64,000 nt of DNA from a bacterium (GCA_028275345.1 JAPWUV010000008.1:124001-188000); one strand, 5' to 3'; positions 52,486-62,506 are shown, counted from the first letter of the stretch. Made by a program: numbers and translations. Notes: a model not told the origin generated them from the letters alone.

Positions 52486-54183
52486 ATGCGCCACAAGTGG
52501 ACTCTCCTCGACACCCACCCCCCGGAGGAAGTCCGGCGACTATCCCAAGAGCTCAATATCCCCCCTGTGATCGCCAAGATCCTTCTGAATCGAGGCATCC
52601 GAAGCTACGAGGAGGCGAAGACCTTCTTCCGGCCCGAGCTTTCCTCGCTGCATGATCCTTTCTTGCTCCCGGACATGGACGCCGCCTGCCAGTTGGTGCT
52701 GGAGGCGATCCGGAGCAAGAAGCCCGTGCTGGTCTATGGCGACTATGATGTGGACGGGATCACCGGAATCGCGCTCCTGTACCGCTTCCTGCTACGCTAC
52801 GGCGTCCCGGTTTGGTACTATGTCCCGGATCGCTTCACGGAAGGCTACGGATTGTCAGAAAGAGGGGTTCGGGAGGCGGCAGCCCGGGGCGCCAGCTTGC
52901 TGATCACGGTGGACTGCGGTGTGACTGCCGTGGAGGAGGTGGAGCTGGCTCGCCATCTGGGGATCGACGTGATCGTGACGGATCACCATCAGCCTGGGGA
53001 CCGTCTTCCTCCAGCCAACGCCGTAGTGGTTCCGAAGCGCCCCGATTCAGTCTATCCCTGTGCGGAATTGGCTGGGGCAGGCGTGGTTTTCAAGCTGATG
53101 CAGGCCGTTGTGGGACGGATGCGCCTGTCGGCCGAGATCCTTTCCGACGCGCTTGAGCTGGTTGCGGTGGGGACTGCTGCGGACATCGTCCCGCTCATCG
53201 GGGAGAATCGGACCCTTGTGAAGATGGGCCTGGAGCGTCTTCCTCACAGCCGAGTGCCGGGCTTAAGAGCGCTTCTGGAGGTGAGCGGGCTCAAGGCGCG
53301 GGAGATTTCCACGAGCCACGTGGTCTTCATCCTGGCGCCGCGCATCAATGCCGTGGGGCGGATGGGGGACGCTTCCCGCGCCGTGGAGCTTCTCATCACA
53401 CCCGATGCCCGTCGGGCTCGCGAGATCGCCGTGGTCCTCGAGTCGGAGAACCGCCAGCGACGCAGTGTCGACGAGGAGACATTCCGGGAAGCGGACGCGC
53501 TGGTGGAGGATGAATTCGACCTGGATGTGGACCGGGTCCTTGTGCTGGCAATGGAGGGCTGGCACCCAGGCGTGATCGGGATCGTTGCCTCGCGGCTTGT
53601 CGAGCGCTACTACAGGCCCACCGCGATGATCGCCCTGGAGAACGGGATCGGGCGGGGTTCGGCGCGAAGCATCCCCGAATTCGACATCTACGCCGCGCTC
53701 AGGCAATGTGAGGACCTGCTTCTGCGCTACGGCGGGCACCGGCATGCGGCGGGGTTCCTCATCGAGGAGGAGAAGATCCCGGCCTTCCGGCAGCGTCTGA
53801 ACGAAATCGCAGCAAAGCAGCTTTCCGCCTCTGCTCTGGTGCCTTCGCTGCGCATCGACGCGGAGCTGGATCTGGAGCAGGTCGACGGTCGGTTCTACCG
53901 GCTGCTCAAGTTGTTTGAGCCGTTCGGACCCCAGAACATGCGCCCCGTCTTCGTGTCGCGAAACCTGCAGCTAGTTGGTGTCCCCACCGTCACGGCTGGC
54001 AATCACCTGAGGTTTCAGGTAAGGGGGAAAACGAAGACCTTCCCAGCCATCGGTTTCGGAATGGGCGACCGCATCGCCGAACTTACCCCGGGAAGGCGGG
54101 ACCTGGCGTTAGCCTACGTGATCGATGAGGATGATTACCAGGGCGTGCGAACGCTGCAACTACGCGTCAAGGACTTGGGATAG
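52486..54183 (+). CDS. recJ: Single-stranded-DNA-specific exonuclease RecJ
   Basis: This 565-aa DHH-family nuclease has motifs YGDYDVDGITG, TVDCGVT and TDHHQPGD with the catalytic DHH. The second domain has WHPGVIGIVASRLVERY and the DHHA1 motif RYGGHRHAAGF, and a C-terminal OB-like part ends near FGPQNMRPVF. It degrades 5'-ended single strands in RecF recombination and mismatch and base-excision repair. GAGG lies 7 bases before ATG 52486. Confidence 0.94.
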   Translation: MRHKWTLLDTHPPEEVRRLSQELNIPPVIAKILLNRGIRSYEEAKTFFRPELSSLHDPFLLPDMDAACQLVLEAIRSKKPVLVYGDYDVDGITGIALLYRFLLRYGVPVWYYVPDRFTEGYGLSERGVREAAARGASLLITVDCGVTAVEEVELARHLGIDVIVTDHHQPGDRLPPANAVVVPKRPDSVYPCAELAGAGVVFKLMQAVVGRMRLSAEILSDALELVAVGTAADIVPLIGENRTLVKMGLERLPHSRVPGLRALLEVSGLKAREISTSHVVFILAPRINAVGRMGDASRAVELLITPDARRAREIAVVLESENRQRRSVDEETFREADALVEDEFDLDVDRVLVLAMEGWHPGVIGIVASRLVERYYRPTAMIALENGIGRGSARSIPEFDIYAALRQCEDLLLRYGGHRHAAGFLIEEEKIPAFRQRLNEIAAKQLSASALVPSLRIDAELDLEQVDGRFYRLLKLFEPFGPQNMRPVFVSRNLQLVGVPTVTAGNHLRFQVRGKTKTFPAIGFGMGDRIAELTPGRRDLALAYVIDEDDYQGVRTLQLRVKDLG

Positions 54184-54344
54184 CCGGGTGCCCGGGCATG
54201 AAGAAGCGCCTTTCCGAGCGACATGACCCACGGGGCTGTGGCTCTCGCAGGCGGAGTTGCACCGAATGCGACGCATCGGCGCATTGCCGCAGTGCGGCGC
54301 GGAGATGAAGCGAGGGTGGGTGAAGTGAGGGAACGGGCAGAGAG

Positions 54345-54923
54345 ATGAATTTCGAATCCGGAGCTTCCCAGGAGTTCCCTTTTCCCCCGAAATCAAGAAG
54401 GGCGGCCAGGGAGCTGGCGCTCCAGGTCCTTTACGCGCTTGAGTTTCGCCCGGAAGAGGACCCGGTTCGCATGTATCACGACGTCGTCTTTGAATTCGCG
54501 CGGGAAGATGCGGATAGCCCCTTCGCAAGGGAGCTCGTGCTGAAGACCTTTCAACACCGTGGAGAGCTGGACAGTCTCATCGAGACGAAGAGCGCCAATT
54601 GGGACCTCGAGCGCATGGCGGTGGTGGATCGCCTGATCCTGCGGATGGCCCTGTGCGAGTTTCTCTATTTCCCTGACATTCCCCCCAAGGTTTCCATCGA
54701 TGAGGCGATCGAGATCGCCAAACGCTTCAGTACCGAGAAGAGTGGCAAGTTTGTCAATGGCATCCTCGATTCCCTTTTCGTGGATCTGCGAAATTCGGGA
54801 CGAATCTTCAAGAGCGGACGCGGATTGATCGAGAAGTCCATTGAGGAGCTCAAGGAAGGGGGCCAGAGCCATTTGCCGGAGGAAGGAGGGTCTGCGGGGG
54901 CTTCCGACGAGCCGGAAATGTGA
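54345..54923 (+). CDS. nusB: Transcription antitermination factor NusB
   Basis: This 192-aa, all-helical NusB has SRRAARELALQVLYALEF, WDLERMAVVDRLILRMALCEF and the closing ISIDEAIEIAKRFSTEKSGKFVNGIL-type helix (seen as KVSIDEAIEIAKRFSTEKS). With NusE/S10 it binds boxA of rRNA messages. The last 40 residues are an unconserved acidic tail. The N-terminal 15 residues precede the usual start and may or may not be translated. The gene stands alone between recJ and secA. Confidence 0.92.
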   Translation: MNFESGASQEFPFPPKSRRAARELALQVLYALEFRPEEDPVRMYHDVVFEFAREDADSPFARELVLKTFQHRGELDSLIETKSANWDLERMAVVDRLILRMALCEFLYFPDIPPKVSIDEAIEIAKRFSTEKSGKFVNGILDSLFVDLRNSGRIFKSGRGLIEKSIEELKEGGQSHLPEEGGSAGASDEPEM

Positions 54924-55091
54924 TGGTCCCCGTTGGCGGGGGATGTCGAGAGTCTGATCTCAGGACGCAGGAGCTTTTCCGGGGAGGAACGGAGGAAGGA
55001 GCCGCAGGGTTAAACCTGCGAATCGTGAGGTGGGGCTGCGCTTACGGCGGATGCCAAGTGGTTGCAAGGGAGCGAGTGAGGACTGGGAGAA

Positions 55092-58000
55092 ATGGCGAAT
55101 ATCTTCGCGAAAATCTTCGGTACGAAGCACGAGCGGGACATCAAGAAGATCATGCCGATCGTCCGGCAGATCAACGAACTGTATGAGTCCTTCCACAGCC
55201 TGACGGACGAACAGCTTCGCGCGAAGACGCTGGAGTTCAAGGACCGGATTCGCCAACGGGTGGAGCCGATCCAGCGGCGGATTGCGGAGCTCGAGGAGCT
55301 GCTGCGCGCCGACGTGATCTCGGGGGACGGCCGGGAGGCTGTGGTCCCGGAGCGTATCCGCGAGGAAATTGCGCAGCTGGAGGACGAGGAATTCCGCGTC
55401 ACCCAGCAGGTACTGGACGAGATTCTCCCCGAAGCCTACGCCGCCGTCAAGGAGACCTGCCGTCGCCTGGTTGGGCAGCGCTGGAAAGTGACGGGGCACG
55501 AGATCGAGTGGGACATGATCCCCTTTGACGTGCAGCTCATCGGGGCCGTGGTTTTGCACCAGGGGAAGATCGCTGAAATGGCCACGGGAGAAGGGAAGAC
55601 GCTCGTGGCCACCATGCCGCTTTACCTGAACGCCCTGCCCGGCAAGGGTGTGCATCTCGTGACGGTGAACGATTACCTGGCGCAGCGCGACGCAGAGTGG
55701 ATGGGCAAGATCTACGAGTTCCTCGGACTGAGCGTAGCCTACATCACCAACGACATGACCCCGCCGCAGCGGAAGAAGGCGTACCAGGCGGACATCACCT
55801 ACGGCACCAACAACGAATTCGGGTTCGATTACCTCCGCGACAATATGGCCATTCGACTCGAAGACCAGGTTCAGCGTGGCCACTACTACGCCATCATCGA
55901 CGAGGTGGACTCGGTACTCATCGACGAAGCCCGTACGCCGCTGATCATCTCCGGACCGGTGGAGCACTCGTTCCACCGCTTCACCGAGATGAAGCCGCTG
56001 GTGGAGTCGCTGGTGCGCAAACAGACCCACCTCGTGAACTCCATTGTGGCTGAGGCTGAGCGGCTCCTTGAGGAGGGGAAAGAGTACGAGGCGGGCATTC
56101 GCCTGCTCCAGGCACTGCGCGGCGCTCCGAAGAACAAACGCTTGATGAAGCTCCTGCTGGAGCCCGGGATCAAGAAGCTCATCAATCACGTGGAGAACGA
56201 TTTCCTCCGCGACAAGCGGATGCACGAGATCGACGAGGAGCTGTACTTCGTCATCGACGAGCGCAGCCACACCATTGATCTGACCGAAAAAGGCCGGGAG
56301 GAGCTGTCGCCCTCGGATCCCGAGCTCTTCGTGATCCCGGATCTCGGGACCGAGCTCGCCAAGATCGCCGACGACGAGACGCTCAGTCCGGAGGAGAAGA
56401 TACGGAAGCGAGAGGAGATCGAGCAGCTCCATGCCGAGCGGAGCGAACGGGTTCACAACATCTCCCAGCTGCTGCGGGCCTATTCTCTTTTCGAACGGGA
56501 CGTCGATTACATCGTGACCGAAGACGGCCGGGTGGTGATCGTCGACGAGTTCACCGGCCGGTTGATGCCAGGGAGGCGCTACTCCGACGGTCTCCATCAG
56601 GCTCTGGAGGCCAAAGAAGGGGTGAAGATCGAGCGAGAAACTCAGACGCTGGCGACGATCACGCTGCAGAACTACTTCCGCAAGTACCGAAAGTTGGCCG
56701 GCATGACGGGGACGGCAGCCACCGAGGCGCACGAGTTCTGGGAGATCTACAAACTGGACGTGGTGGTGATCCCCACAAACAAGCCGGTGCGGCGTATCGA
56801 CTACGATGACGTGGTTTACCGCACGAAGCGGGAGAAGTATAACGCGATCATCCAAGAGATCGAAGAGCTGTACAAACAGAAACGGCCGGTGCTTGTGGGC
56901 ACAACCTCGGTGGAAGTGTCGGAAACTCTGAGCCGGATGCTGCGCCGGCGGGGGATCCCGCACAACGTCCTGAACGCCAAGTACCACCAGAAGGAAGCGG
57001 AGATCGTAGCCCGTGCGGGGCAGCCTGGTGCCGTCACGATCGCCACCAACATGGCCGGGCGCGGGACGGACATCAAGCTGGGTCCCGGGGTGGTGAAGCA
57101 TCCGAATTGCGCGCTGGTGAAGCCCGAGCCGGGGATGGAGCCGTGTCCGTACCTGCACGAATACAACTGTTACGAGGATGTGCCGTGCGGGCTGAGGATC
57201 ATCGGCACCGAGCGGCATGAGGCGCGGCGCATTGACCTCCAGCTCCGAGGCCGTGCGGGACGCCAAGGCGATCCCGGCTCTTCCCGTTTCTACCTTTCCC
57301 TGGAAGACGACCTGATGCGGCTGTTCGGCTCCGATCGGATCGCTGCGATCATGGATCGGCTCGGGGTGCAGGAAGGCGAGGTCATTACGCATCGCATGGT
57401 GAGCAAGTCCATCGAGCGTGCGCAGAAACGGGTGGAGTTGCAGAACTTCGAGATTCGGAAGCACTTGCTCGAGTACGATGACGTGATGAACCGGCAGCGC
57501 GAAGTCATCTACGCGATGCGGAATCAGGCGCTGCGGGGCGAGAACCTGCGCCAGGACATCATGGATCGGATCGAACAATTCGCCGACGACCTGGTGGCAA
57601 AGTATACATCCAACAGCAAGTATCCGGACGACTGGAACTGGGAAGGCCTGGAGCGGGATTTCATGCGGACTGTCCGCAGACCGCTCGTCATTCCCGAACA
57701 AGAACGCGAGACGATGAAACCGGAGGATCTGTTCGCGAAGGTCCGCGATCAGGCGGTGCAGGCCTACGTGGAGAAAGAGAAGGCGGTGGGCGAGCCAGCG
57801 ATGCGCCAGCTAGAGCGCCTGGCCACCTTGTACGTGATCGACGACCGGTGGCGGGATCACCTGTACGCGATGGATCAGCTCAAAGAGGGAATTGGCCTTC
57901 GCGCGTACGGCCAGAAGGATCCTCTGATCGAGTACAAGAGCGAGAGCTTCAACATGTTCCAGGAGCTGCTGGAGGATATCAATCGCTCCGTCCTCGAATT

Positions 58001-58277
58001 GATCTTCAAGGCGCAAGTCACGGTGGAAGCGCCGATGCCGGTCCGTCGCAGGCGCCCTGTGCCGGAGCAGCTGCAAGCGGTGCATGCGCCTGCGGTTGGG
58101 ATGGGGCTTGCGGCTGGGGCTCCACCCTCGGAGGCGGCCCAGGTTAGCGCATCCCAGGCCGGTGCTGGGCAGATCAAGCGGCAGCCCATCAAGCTGGGTC
58201 AAAAGATCGGCCGCAATGATCCTTGCTGGTGCGGTAGCGGGAAAAAGTATAAGCATTGCCACGGCCGCCTGGAATAG
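55092..58277 (+). CDS. secA: Preprotein translocase ATPase SecA, FCB-type long form
   Basis: This 1061-aa SecA drives preproteins through SecYEG. It has the Walker A GEGKTLVAT, the NDYLAQRDAEWMG and DYLRDNMA regions, IDEVDSVLIDEARTPL (Walker B), TGTAATEAHEFW, TNMAGRGTDIKLG and GRAGRQGDPGSSRF. The C-terminus is the SEC-C zinc motif, NDPCWCGSGKKYKHCHG. It is about 160 residues longer than E. coli SecA. An insert near residues 315-475, in the preprotein-crosslinking region, carries APKNKRLMKLLLEPGIKKL and DKRMHEIDEELYFVIDER, as in Bacteroidota SecA. The start is preceded by GGGAGAA. A hairpin follows the gene. Confidence 0.95.
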   Translation: MANIFAKIFGTKHERDIKKIMPIVRQINELYESFHSLTDEQLRAKTLEFKDRIRQRVEPIQRRIAELEELLRADVISGDGREAVVPERIREEIAQLEDEEFRVTQQVLDEILPEAYAAVKETCRRLVGQRWKVTGHEIEWDMIPFDVQLIGAVVLHQGKIAEMATGEGKTLVATMPLYLNALPGKGVHLVTVNDYLAQRDAEWMGKIYEFLGLSVAYITNDMTPPQRKKAYQADITYGTNNEFGFDYLRDNMAIRLEDQVQRGHYYAIIDEVDSVLIDEARTPLIISGPVEHSFHRFTEMKPLVESLVRKQTHLVNSIVAEAERLLEEGKEYEAGIRLLQALRGAPKNKRLMKLLLEPGIKKLINHVENDFLRDKRMHEIDEELYFVIDERSHTIDLTEKGREELSPSDPELFVIPDLGTELAKIADDETLSPEEKIRKREEIEQLHAERSERVHNISQLLRAYSLFERDVDYIVTEDGRVVIVDEFTGRLMPGRRYSDGLHQALEAKEGVKIERETQTLATITLQNYFRKYRKLAGMTGTAATEAHEFWEIYKLDVVVIPTNKPVRRIDYDDVVYRTKREKYNAIIQEIEELYKQKRPVLVGTTSVEVSETLSRMLRRRGIPHNVLNAKYHQKEAEIVARAGQPGAVTIATNMAGRGTDIKLGPGVVKHPNCALVKPEPGMEPCPYLHEYNCYEDVPCGLRIIGTERHEARRIDLQLRGRAGRQGDPGSSRFYLSLEDDLMRLFGSDRIAAIMDRLGVQEGEVITHRMVSKSIERAQKRVELQNFEIRKHLLEYDDVMNRQREVIYAMRNQALRGENLRQDIMDRIEQFADDLVAKYTSNSKYPDDWNWEGLERDFMRTVRRPLVIPEQERETMKPEDLFAKVRDQAVQAYVEKEKAVGEPAMRQLERLATLYVIDDRWRDHLYAMDQLKEGIGLRAYGQKDPLIEYKSESFNMFQELLEDINRSVLELIFKAQVTVEAPMPVRRRRPVPEQLQAVHAPAVGMGLAAGAPPSEAAQVSASQAGAGQIKRQPIKLGQKIGRNDPCWCGSGKKYKHCHGRLE

Positions 58278-58367
58278 GGGGCCATTCAGGCTTCGTTCCG
58301 GGGGTATGGCATTGGAAGCGGGGTTGGCGCTTTTCGGGTGATCGGGGGCTTCCACCACGGGCCGACG

Positions 58368-58386
58368 GAACCCCGCCGCGGGGTTC
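58368..58386 (+). terminator. Hairpin after secA, possible terminator
   Basis: GAACCCCG and CGGGGTTC form a perfect 8-bp stem around CCG, 91 bases past the secA stop. It lacks a T tract, so termination is only a guess. Confidence 0.35.
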
Positions 58387-58567
58387 AGAAGTTGACGACG
58401 CTGCCGATACACTGGATGAATCTCCAGGCCGATTTCCGGCGGTGGAAGTTCTTCAGAAGGGCGCATCTGCGCGTAGAAAAATACTGAAAACATCTGGCAG
58501 GCTGCCGACCCGAATGAGAAGCGATGCTTCAAGGGGAGCCAAGGCTGTGAAATGTTGATAAAAACCC

Positions 58568-58597
58568 TTGATTTTACTGGACTGCTTCCTATATTCG
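58568..58597 (+). promoter_or_regulatory. Candidate promoter of the smg-topA genes
   Basis: TTGATT, a 16-base spacer and TATATTCG lie in a clearly AT-rich stretch about 50 bases before the smg-like gene. Confidence 0.55.
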
Positions 58598-58647
58598 GGG
58601 CGTCGTTGTGGGGGAATAAGAGCAGGTCAGGCCTGGAGGGAGAGAAA

Positions 58648-59115
58648 ATGAACGAGCGCGTCATCGAGATTCTGGTCTACATCATGTCGGAGATTCGGAA
58701 TCGACGGACCGGAATTGGACGGCTGGAGGCGCTCTCGCAGGACCTGCTGGAACAGGGATACAGTGAAAGCGAGATCAGCTCGGCGTTTGCCTGGCTTTTC
58801 GAGCGGATGGACCAGGACCTGGAACGGCTGGACGAGGAGTTTGGACCCACAGGCCATCCCACCTTCCGAATCCTCCACGAGGCGGAACGCGCCGTGATCC
58901 AACCGGAGGCCTACGGCTATCTCCTGCAGCTTCACGACCTGGGGATCATCGACGAGGCGGAGATGGAGGCGGCCATCGACCGCGCCATGCTGCTCGGCAC
59001 CAACACGGTGGACGTGGACACGATGCGTTCGATCGTGGCTTCCATCCTGTTCAACAGCGACTTCCCCTTCGGGAGCTCTTCCTTGTTCTTCGAGGGGAAC
59101 ACCACCATCCACTGA
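58648..59115 (+). CDS. smg: Smg/DUF494-family protein
   Basis: This 155-aa helical, acidic protein opens with NERVIEILVYIMSEIRN and has SEISSAFAWLFERM, FRILHEAERAVIQPEAYGYLLQL and the late TVDVDTMRSIVASILF, all typical of Smg. Its function is unknown; in many bacteria smg lies next to dprA or topA, as here. The ATG follows GGAGGGAGAG. It is 95 bases before topA and probably on the same message. Confidence 0.9.
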   Translation: MNERVIEILVYIMSEIRNRRTGIGRLEALSQDLLEQGYSESEISSAFAWLFERMDQDLERLDEEFGPTGHPTFRILHEAERAVIQPEAYGYLLQLHDLGIIDEAEMEAAIDRAMLLGTNTVDVDTMRSIVASILFNSDFPFGSSSLFFEGNTTIH

Positions 59116-59210
59116 GGCATTACAGCTTGTAGCGAAAACCGGGCAGAAACGGCGATTCGACGGTTCGGCAGCGCACGGAATCGGACGGGAAGACCTGCGA
59201 CGAGGAGAGG

Positions 59211-61484
59211 ATGAAGAAAGCGCTCGTCATCGTGGAGTCCGTCGCAAAGACGAAGACCATCAACAAGTTTCTGGGGGATCGCTTCCGCGTGATGTATTCC
59301 ATGGGCCACGTGATGGACCTACCGCAGCGGAAGCTGGGGGTGGACATCGAAAACGGCTTCGAGCCCCGCTTCATCAAGATCCGCAAGAAGGAAGACATCG
59401 TCAAGAAGCTGCAGCAGGCGGCGGCGGAATCCGACGTCGTGTATGTCGCCACCGACCCGGACCGCGAAGGGGAGGCCATTGCCTGGCACCTGGCGCAACT
59501 CCTGAAGCGATCCAATCCGAACATCAAGCGCATCCTGTTCAATGAGATCACCGAGAGCGCCGTCAAACGGGCCATCGAAAACCCCCTCGAGATTGATCAG
59601 GACAAGGTGGAGGCCCAGAAGGCGCGGCGGGTATTGGACCGGCTAGTCGGCTACCAAGTGAGCCCCATTCTGTGGACGACCCTGTATCGGGGACTGAGCG
59701 CGGGCCGGGTGCAGACGGTGGCTCTGCGGCTTATCTGCGAGCGCGAAGAACAGATCGAGAAGTTCGTGCCGCAGGAGTACTGGACCATCACGGCCGAACT
59801 TCGGGATTCCGAGGGGGAGAAGTTCCGTAGTCGCCTCATCCGGATCGACGGCAAGAAGTGCGAAATCACCAACGGGATCCGCGCCCAGGCCATCGTCGAC
59901 GATCTCAAGCGACAAATCTTCACCGTCACACACATCGAGCACAAGGAGGTGTCACGGAATCCCTCTCCGCCCTTCACCACGAGCACGATGCAGCAGGAGG
60001 CGTCGAAACGTCTGGGCTTCACGACGAAGCGCACGATGACCGTGGCGCAGCAACTCTACGAAGGCGTGGAGCTGGGCGAGGAGGGCAGCGTGGGCTTGAT
60101 CACCTACATGCGTACAGACTCCACCCGTATCGCCGAAGAGGCCCTCTCTGCGGTTCGAGAATACATCGCCTCGGCCTACGGCACGGACTACCTGCCCCGA
60201 GAGCCGAGGCGTTTCAAGGCGAAAGCCAACGCTCAGGACGCTCACGAGGCCATCCGCCCTACGTCGATGGCGCGCGAGCCGAAGAAGATCAAGAAGTACC
60301 TGACGCCCGATCAGTACAAGCTGTACGAGCTGATCTGGAATCGCTTTGTGGCGTCGCAGATGGCCCCCGCCAGGTTCGAGCGGGTGACTATCGACATTGA
60401 GGCAGGTACCGCACCGCACTACCTTTTCCGCACTACCGGTTCGTTCGTGATTTTCCGTGGATACCTGCAGGTCTGGGAAGACGTGAAAGAACCCGAGATG
60501 GAGGAGGGGGAGGAACCGGAGGAGATGGCAGTGCCCCGGAAGATCCGGGAGGGGGAGGTGCTCCGCCTGGTGGACCTCATTCCGGAGCAGCATTTCACCA
60601 AGCCACCGGCTCGCTATTCCGAGAGCAGCTTGGTGAAGGAGCTGGATGCCCTGGGAATTGGCAGGCCGTCTACGTACGCTCTGATCATTAGCACCTTGCT
60701 CGATCGCCGCTACGTGGAGCGCTCGGGGCGCCAGCTCGTTCCGACACAACTTGGCAGGCTAGTGAACGGAATCCTCGTGGAGCACTTCCCAGACATCTTC
60801 AACGTGGGCTTCACCGCGCAGATGGAAGAACAGCTGGACAAGATCGAATCGGGGCAGAAGGACTTCCTCTCGGTGGTCAAGGCCTTCTACGGTCCGTTCA
60901 GTCAGGCTTTACATCGGATGCAAAATCAGGCGGAGGCATTGCGCGAGTCTCTGACCGAGCAGACCAACGAGAAATGCCCGGTGTGCGGTGGTCGGTTGAT
61001 CATCAAATGGGGGCGCCTTGGGCGTTTCTACGCCTGCGAGCGGTATCCAGAGGAGTGCAGCTTCACGAAATCCGCGGACGGCGATGTCGTGGACAATGGG
61101 GAGGTGTGCGACGTCTGCGGCAGGCCGATGATCGTAAAGGTAGGTCGCTTCGGACGGTTCCTGGCCTGTTCTGGCTACCCGGAGTGCAAGAACACGAAGC
61201 CGTATTCCATTGGGGTCCCGTGCCCGCGGCCGGATTGCGATGGGAAGCTTGTGGAGAGGCGGTCGCGGCGCGGCCGGATCTTCTACGGTTGCAGCAACTA
61301 CCCAAAGTGCACCTTCACGAGCTGGTATAAGCCGGTCTCGATCGAATGTCCTGCGTGCGGGAATCCGTATCTGGAAGAGCGGACTTCTCAGCAGCGGGGT
61401 GTGTACTACGTGTGTCCTGCTTGCAAGCAGGAGTTTGATGCGGAAACGGTCCAGCTGGACGAAGCTGTTGGTTTCAGTTCCTGA
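59211..61484 (+). CDS. topA: DNA topoisomerase I
   Basis: This 757-aa type IA topoisomerase relaxes negative supercoils. Its TOPRIM domain has VIVESVAKTKTI and ATDPDREGEAIAWHL. The catalytic tyrosine is in SVGLITYMRTDSTRI near residue 300. The C-terminal 190 residues carry four zinc ribbons: CPVCGGRL, CDVCGRPM, CPRPDCDGKLV and CPACGNPYL, each with its second Cys pair. An acidic insert (EEGEEPEEMAVPRK) lies in the gate region. The xer gene starts inside its last 47 bases. Confidence 0.96.
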   Translation: MKKALVIVESVAKTKTINKFLGDRFRVMYSMGHVMDLPQRKLGVDIENGFEPRFIKIRKKEDIVKKLQQAAAESDVVYVATDPDREGEAIAWHLAQLLKRSNPNIKRILFNEITESAVKRAIENPLEIDQDKVEAQKARRVLDRLVGYQVSPILWTTLYRGLSAGRVQTVALRLICEREEQIEKFVPQEYWTITAELRDSEGEKFRSRLIRIDGKKCEITNGIRAQAIVDDLKRQIFTVTHIEHKEVSRNPSPPFTTSTMQQEASKRLGFTTKRTMTVAQQLYEGVELGEEGSVGLITYMRTDSTRIAEEALSAVREYIASAYGTDYLPREPRRFKAKANAQDAHEAIRPTSMAREPKKIKKYLTPDQYKLYELIWNRFVASQMAPARFERVTIDIEAGTAPHYLFRTTGSFVIFRGYLQVWEDVKEPEMEEGEEPEEMAVPRKIREGEVLRLVDLIPEQHFTKPPARYSESSLVKELDALGIGRPSTYALIISTLLDRRYVERSGRQLVPTQLGRLVNGILVEHFPDIFNVGFTAQMEEQLDKIESGQKDFLSVVKAFYGPFSQALHRMQNQAEALRESLTEQTNEKCPVCGGRLIIKWGRLGRFYACERYPEECSFTKSADGDVVDNGEVCDVCGRPMIVKVGRFGRFLACSGYPECKNTKPYSIGVPCPRPDCDGKLVERRSRRGRIFYGCSNYPKCTFTSWYKPVSIECPACGNPYLEERTSQQRGVYYVCPACKQEFDAETVQLDEAVGFSS

Positions 61485-62400
61485 ACTGTCGCGATGGCGC
61501 GAGCAGTTCCTGCAAAGTCTGCAGTTCGAGAGGAACTACTCGCCCCACACGCTGCGAGCCTACGACACGGATTTGCGGCAGTTCGAAAGGTACTGGGCGG
61601 AAAAGGGGCCTGGTAGGCGGTGGGAACTGTCCCGCCAGGCGTTCCGGACCTACTTCGGGACGCTGGCGCGCGAGGGGCTGGACAGTCGATCCGTCGCCCG
61701 AAAAATGGCTTGCCTGCGATCCTTTTTCCGATTCGTTGTGTCGCGGGGAGGGGTGGATTTCAACCCTCTCTCGGCCCTGCCACTGCCGAAATCCAGCAAG
61801 AAGCTTCCGCGTCACCTCAGCCTTGAGACCGTCCTTGCCGCCCTCTCGCTGCCCGACAAGAGTACGGCGACTGGCGTGCGGGATAGCGCGATCCTTGAGC
61901 TATTCTACGGGACGGGGATCCGCCTCTCGGAGCTGGCCGAGCTTCGTCTGGAAAATGTGGACCTGCGGCAAGGGCAACTTCGCGTCCTTGGAAAAGGCGG
62001 GAAGGAACGGATCGTGCCCATGGGCAAAGCGGCTGCCCGTGCCCTGTCCGACTACCTCACCGTTCGGTCAGCCTTAGCCCAAATGGCTTCGGGTGTATCC
62101 TCCCACGTTTTTCTCGGGCGGCGGGGCCGGCCGCTATCCAGACGTACCATTCAGCGAATTGTGCGCAAGTATCTTTCTCAGGTGGACGATAGCGGGGCGT
62201 GGTTCCCGCATGCACTTCGTCACTCCTTCGCCACGCACTTGCTGGACGAGGGAGCGGACCTCCTGGCTGTGAAGGAGTTGCTCGGACACAGTAGCCTTTC
62301 CACCACGCAGATCTACACCCACGTTTCCACGGAAAGGCTGAAGCAAGTGTATCGACAAGCGCATCCGAGATCGCGGAGGGTGAATCGAAAGGCCGGCTAG
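61438..62400 (+). CDS. xerC: XerC/XerD-type tyrosine recombinase
   Basis: This 320-aa recombinase has an N-terminal SAM-like core-binding domain (NYSPHTLRAYDTDLRQF) and a catalytic domain with the full set of residues: Arg in YGTGIRLSEL, Lys in LGKGGKERIVP, HxxR in HALRHSFATHLL, His in LGHSSLSTTQ and the Tyr nucleophile in QIYTHVS. It resolves chromosome dimers at dif. XerC and XerD cannot be told apart here; the topA neighbour suits XerC. The ATG at 61438 follows AGGAG by 4 bases and overlaps topA. Confidence 0.92.
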   Translation: MRKRSSWTKLLVSVPELSRWREQFLQSLQFERNYSPHTLRAYDTDLRQFERYWAEKGPGRRWELSRQAFRTYFGTLAREGLDSRSVARKMACLRSFFRFVVSRGGVDFNPLSALPLPKSSKKLPRHLSLETVLAALSLPDKSTATGVRDSAILELFYGTGIRLSELAELRLENVDLRQGQLRVLGKGGKERIVPMGKAAARALSDYLTVRSALAQMASGVSSHVFLGRRGRPLSRRTIQRIVRKYLSQVDDSGAWFPHALRHSFATHLLDEGADLLAVKELLGHSSLSTTQIYTHVSTERLKQVYRQAHPRSRRVNRKAG

Positions 62401-62506
62401 CCGGTGGGCAAAAGGAGGTGGTGACGAGAAGGTCTTGGTGGTCCCAGGAAGCGGATGTCCCGGTTTTCACGACATCCACCGAAAATGGATCAGGAGGAGG
62501 ACGGCT

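Larger units (their letters stand above)
58278..58647 (+). other. Intergenic region, 370 bases, between secA and smg
   Basis: It holds a G/C-rich hairpin at 58368-58386 and a promoter at 58568-58597. The frame of the next gene is open from 58552, but the upstream codons lie in the promoter and are not used. Nothing else is recognised. Confidence 0.55.
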
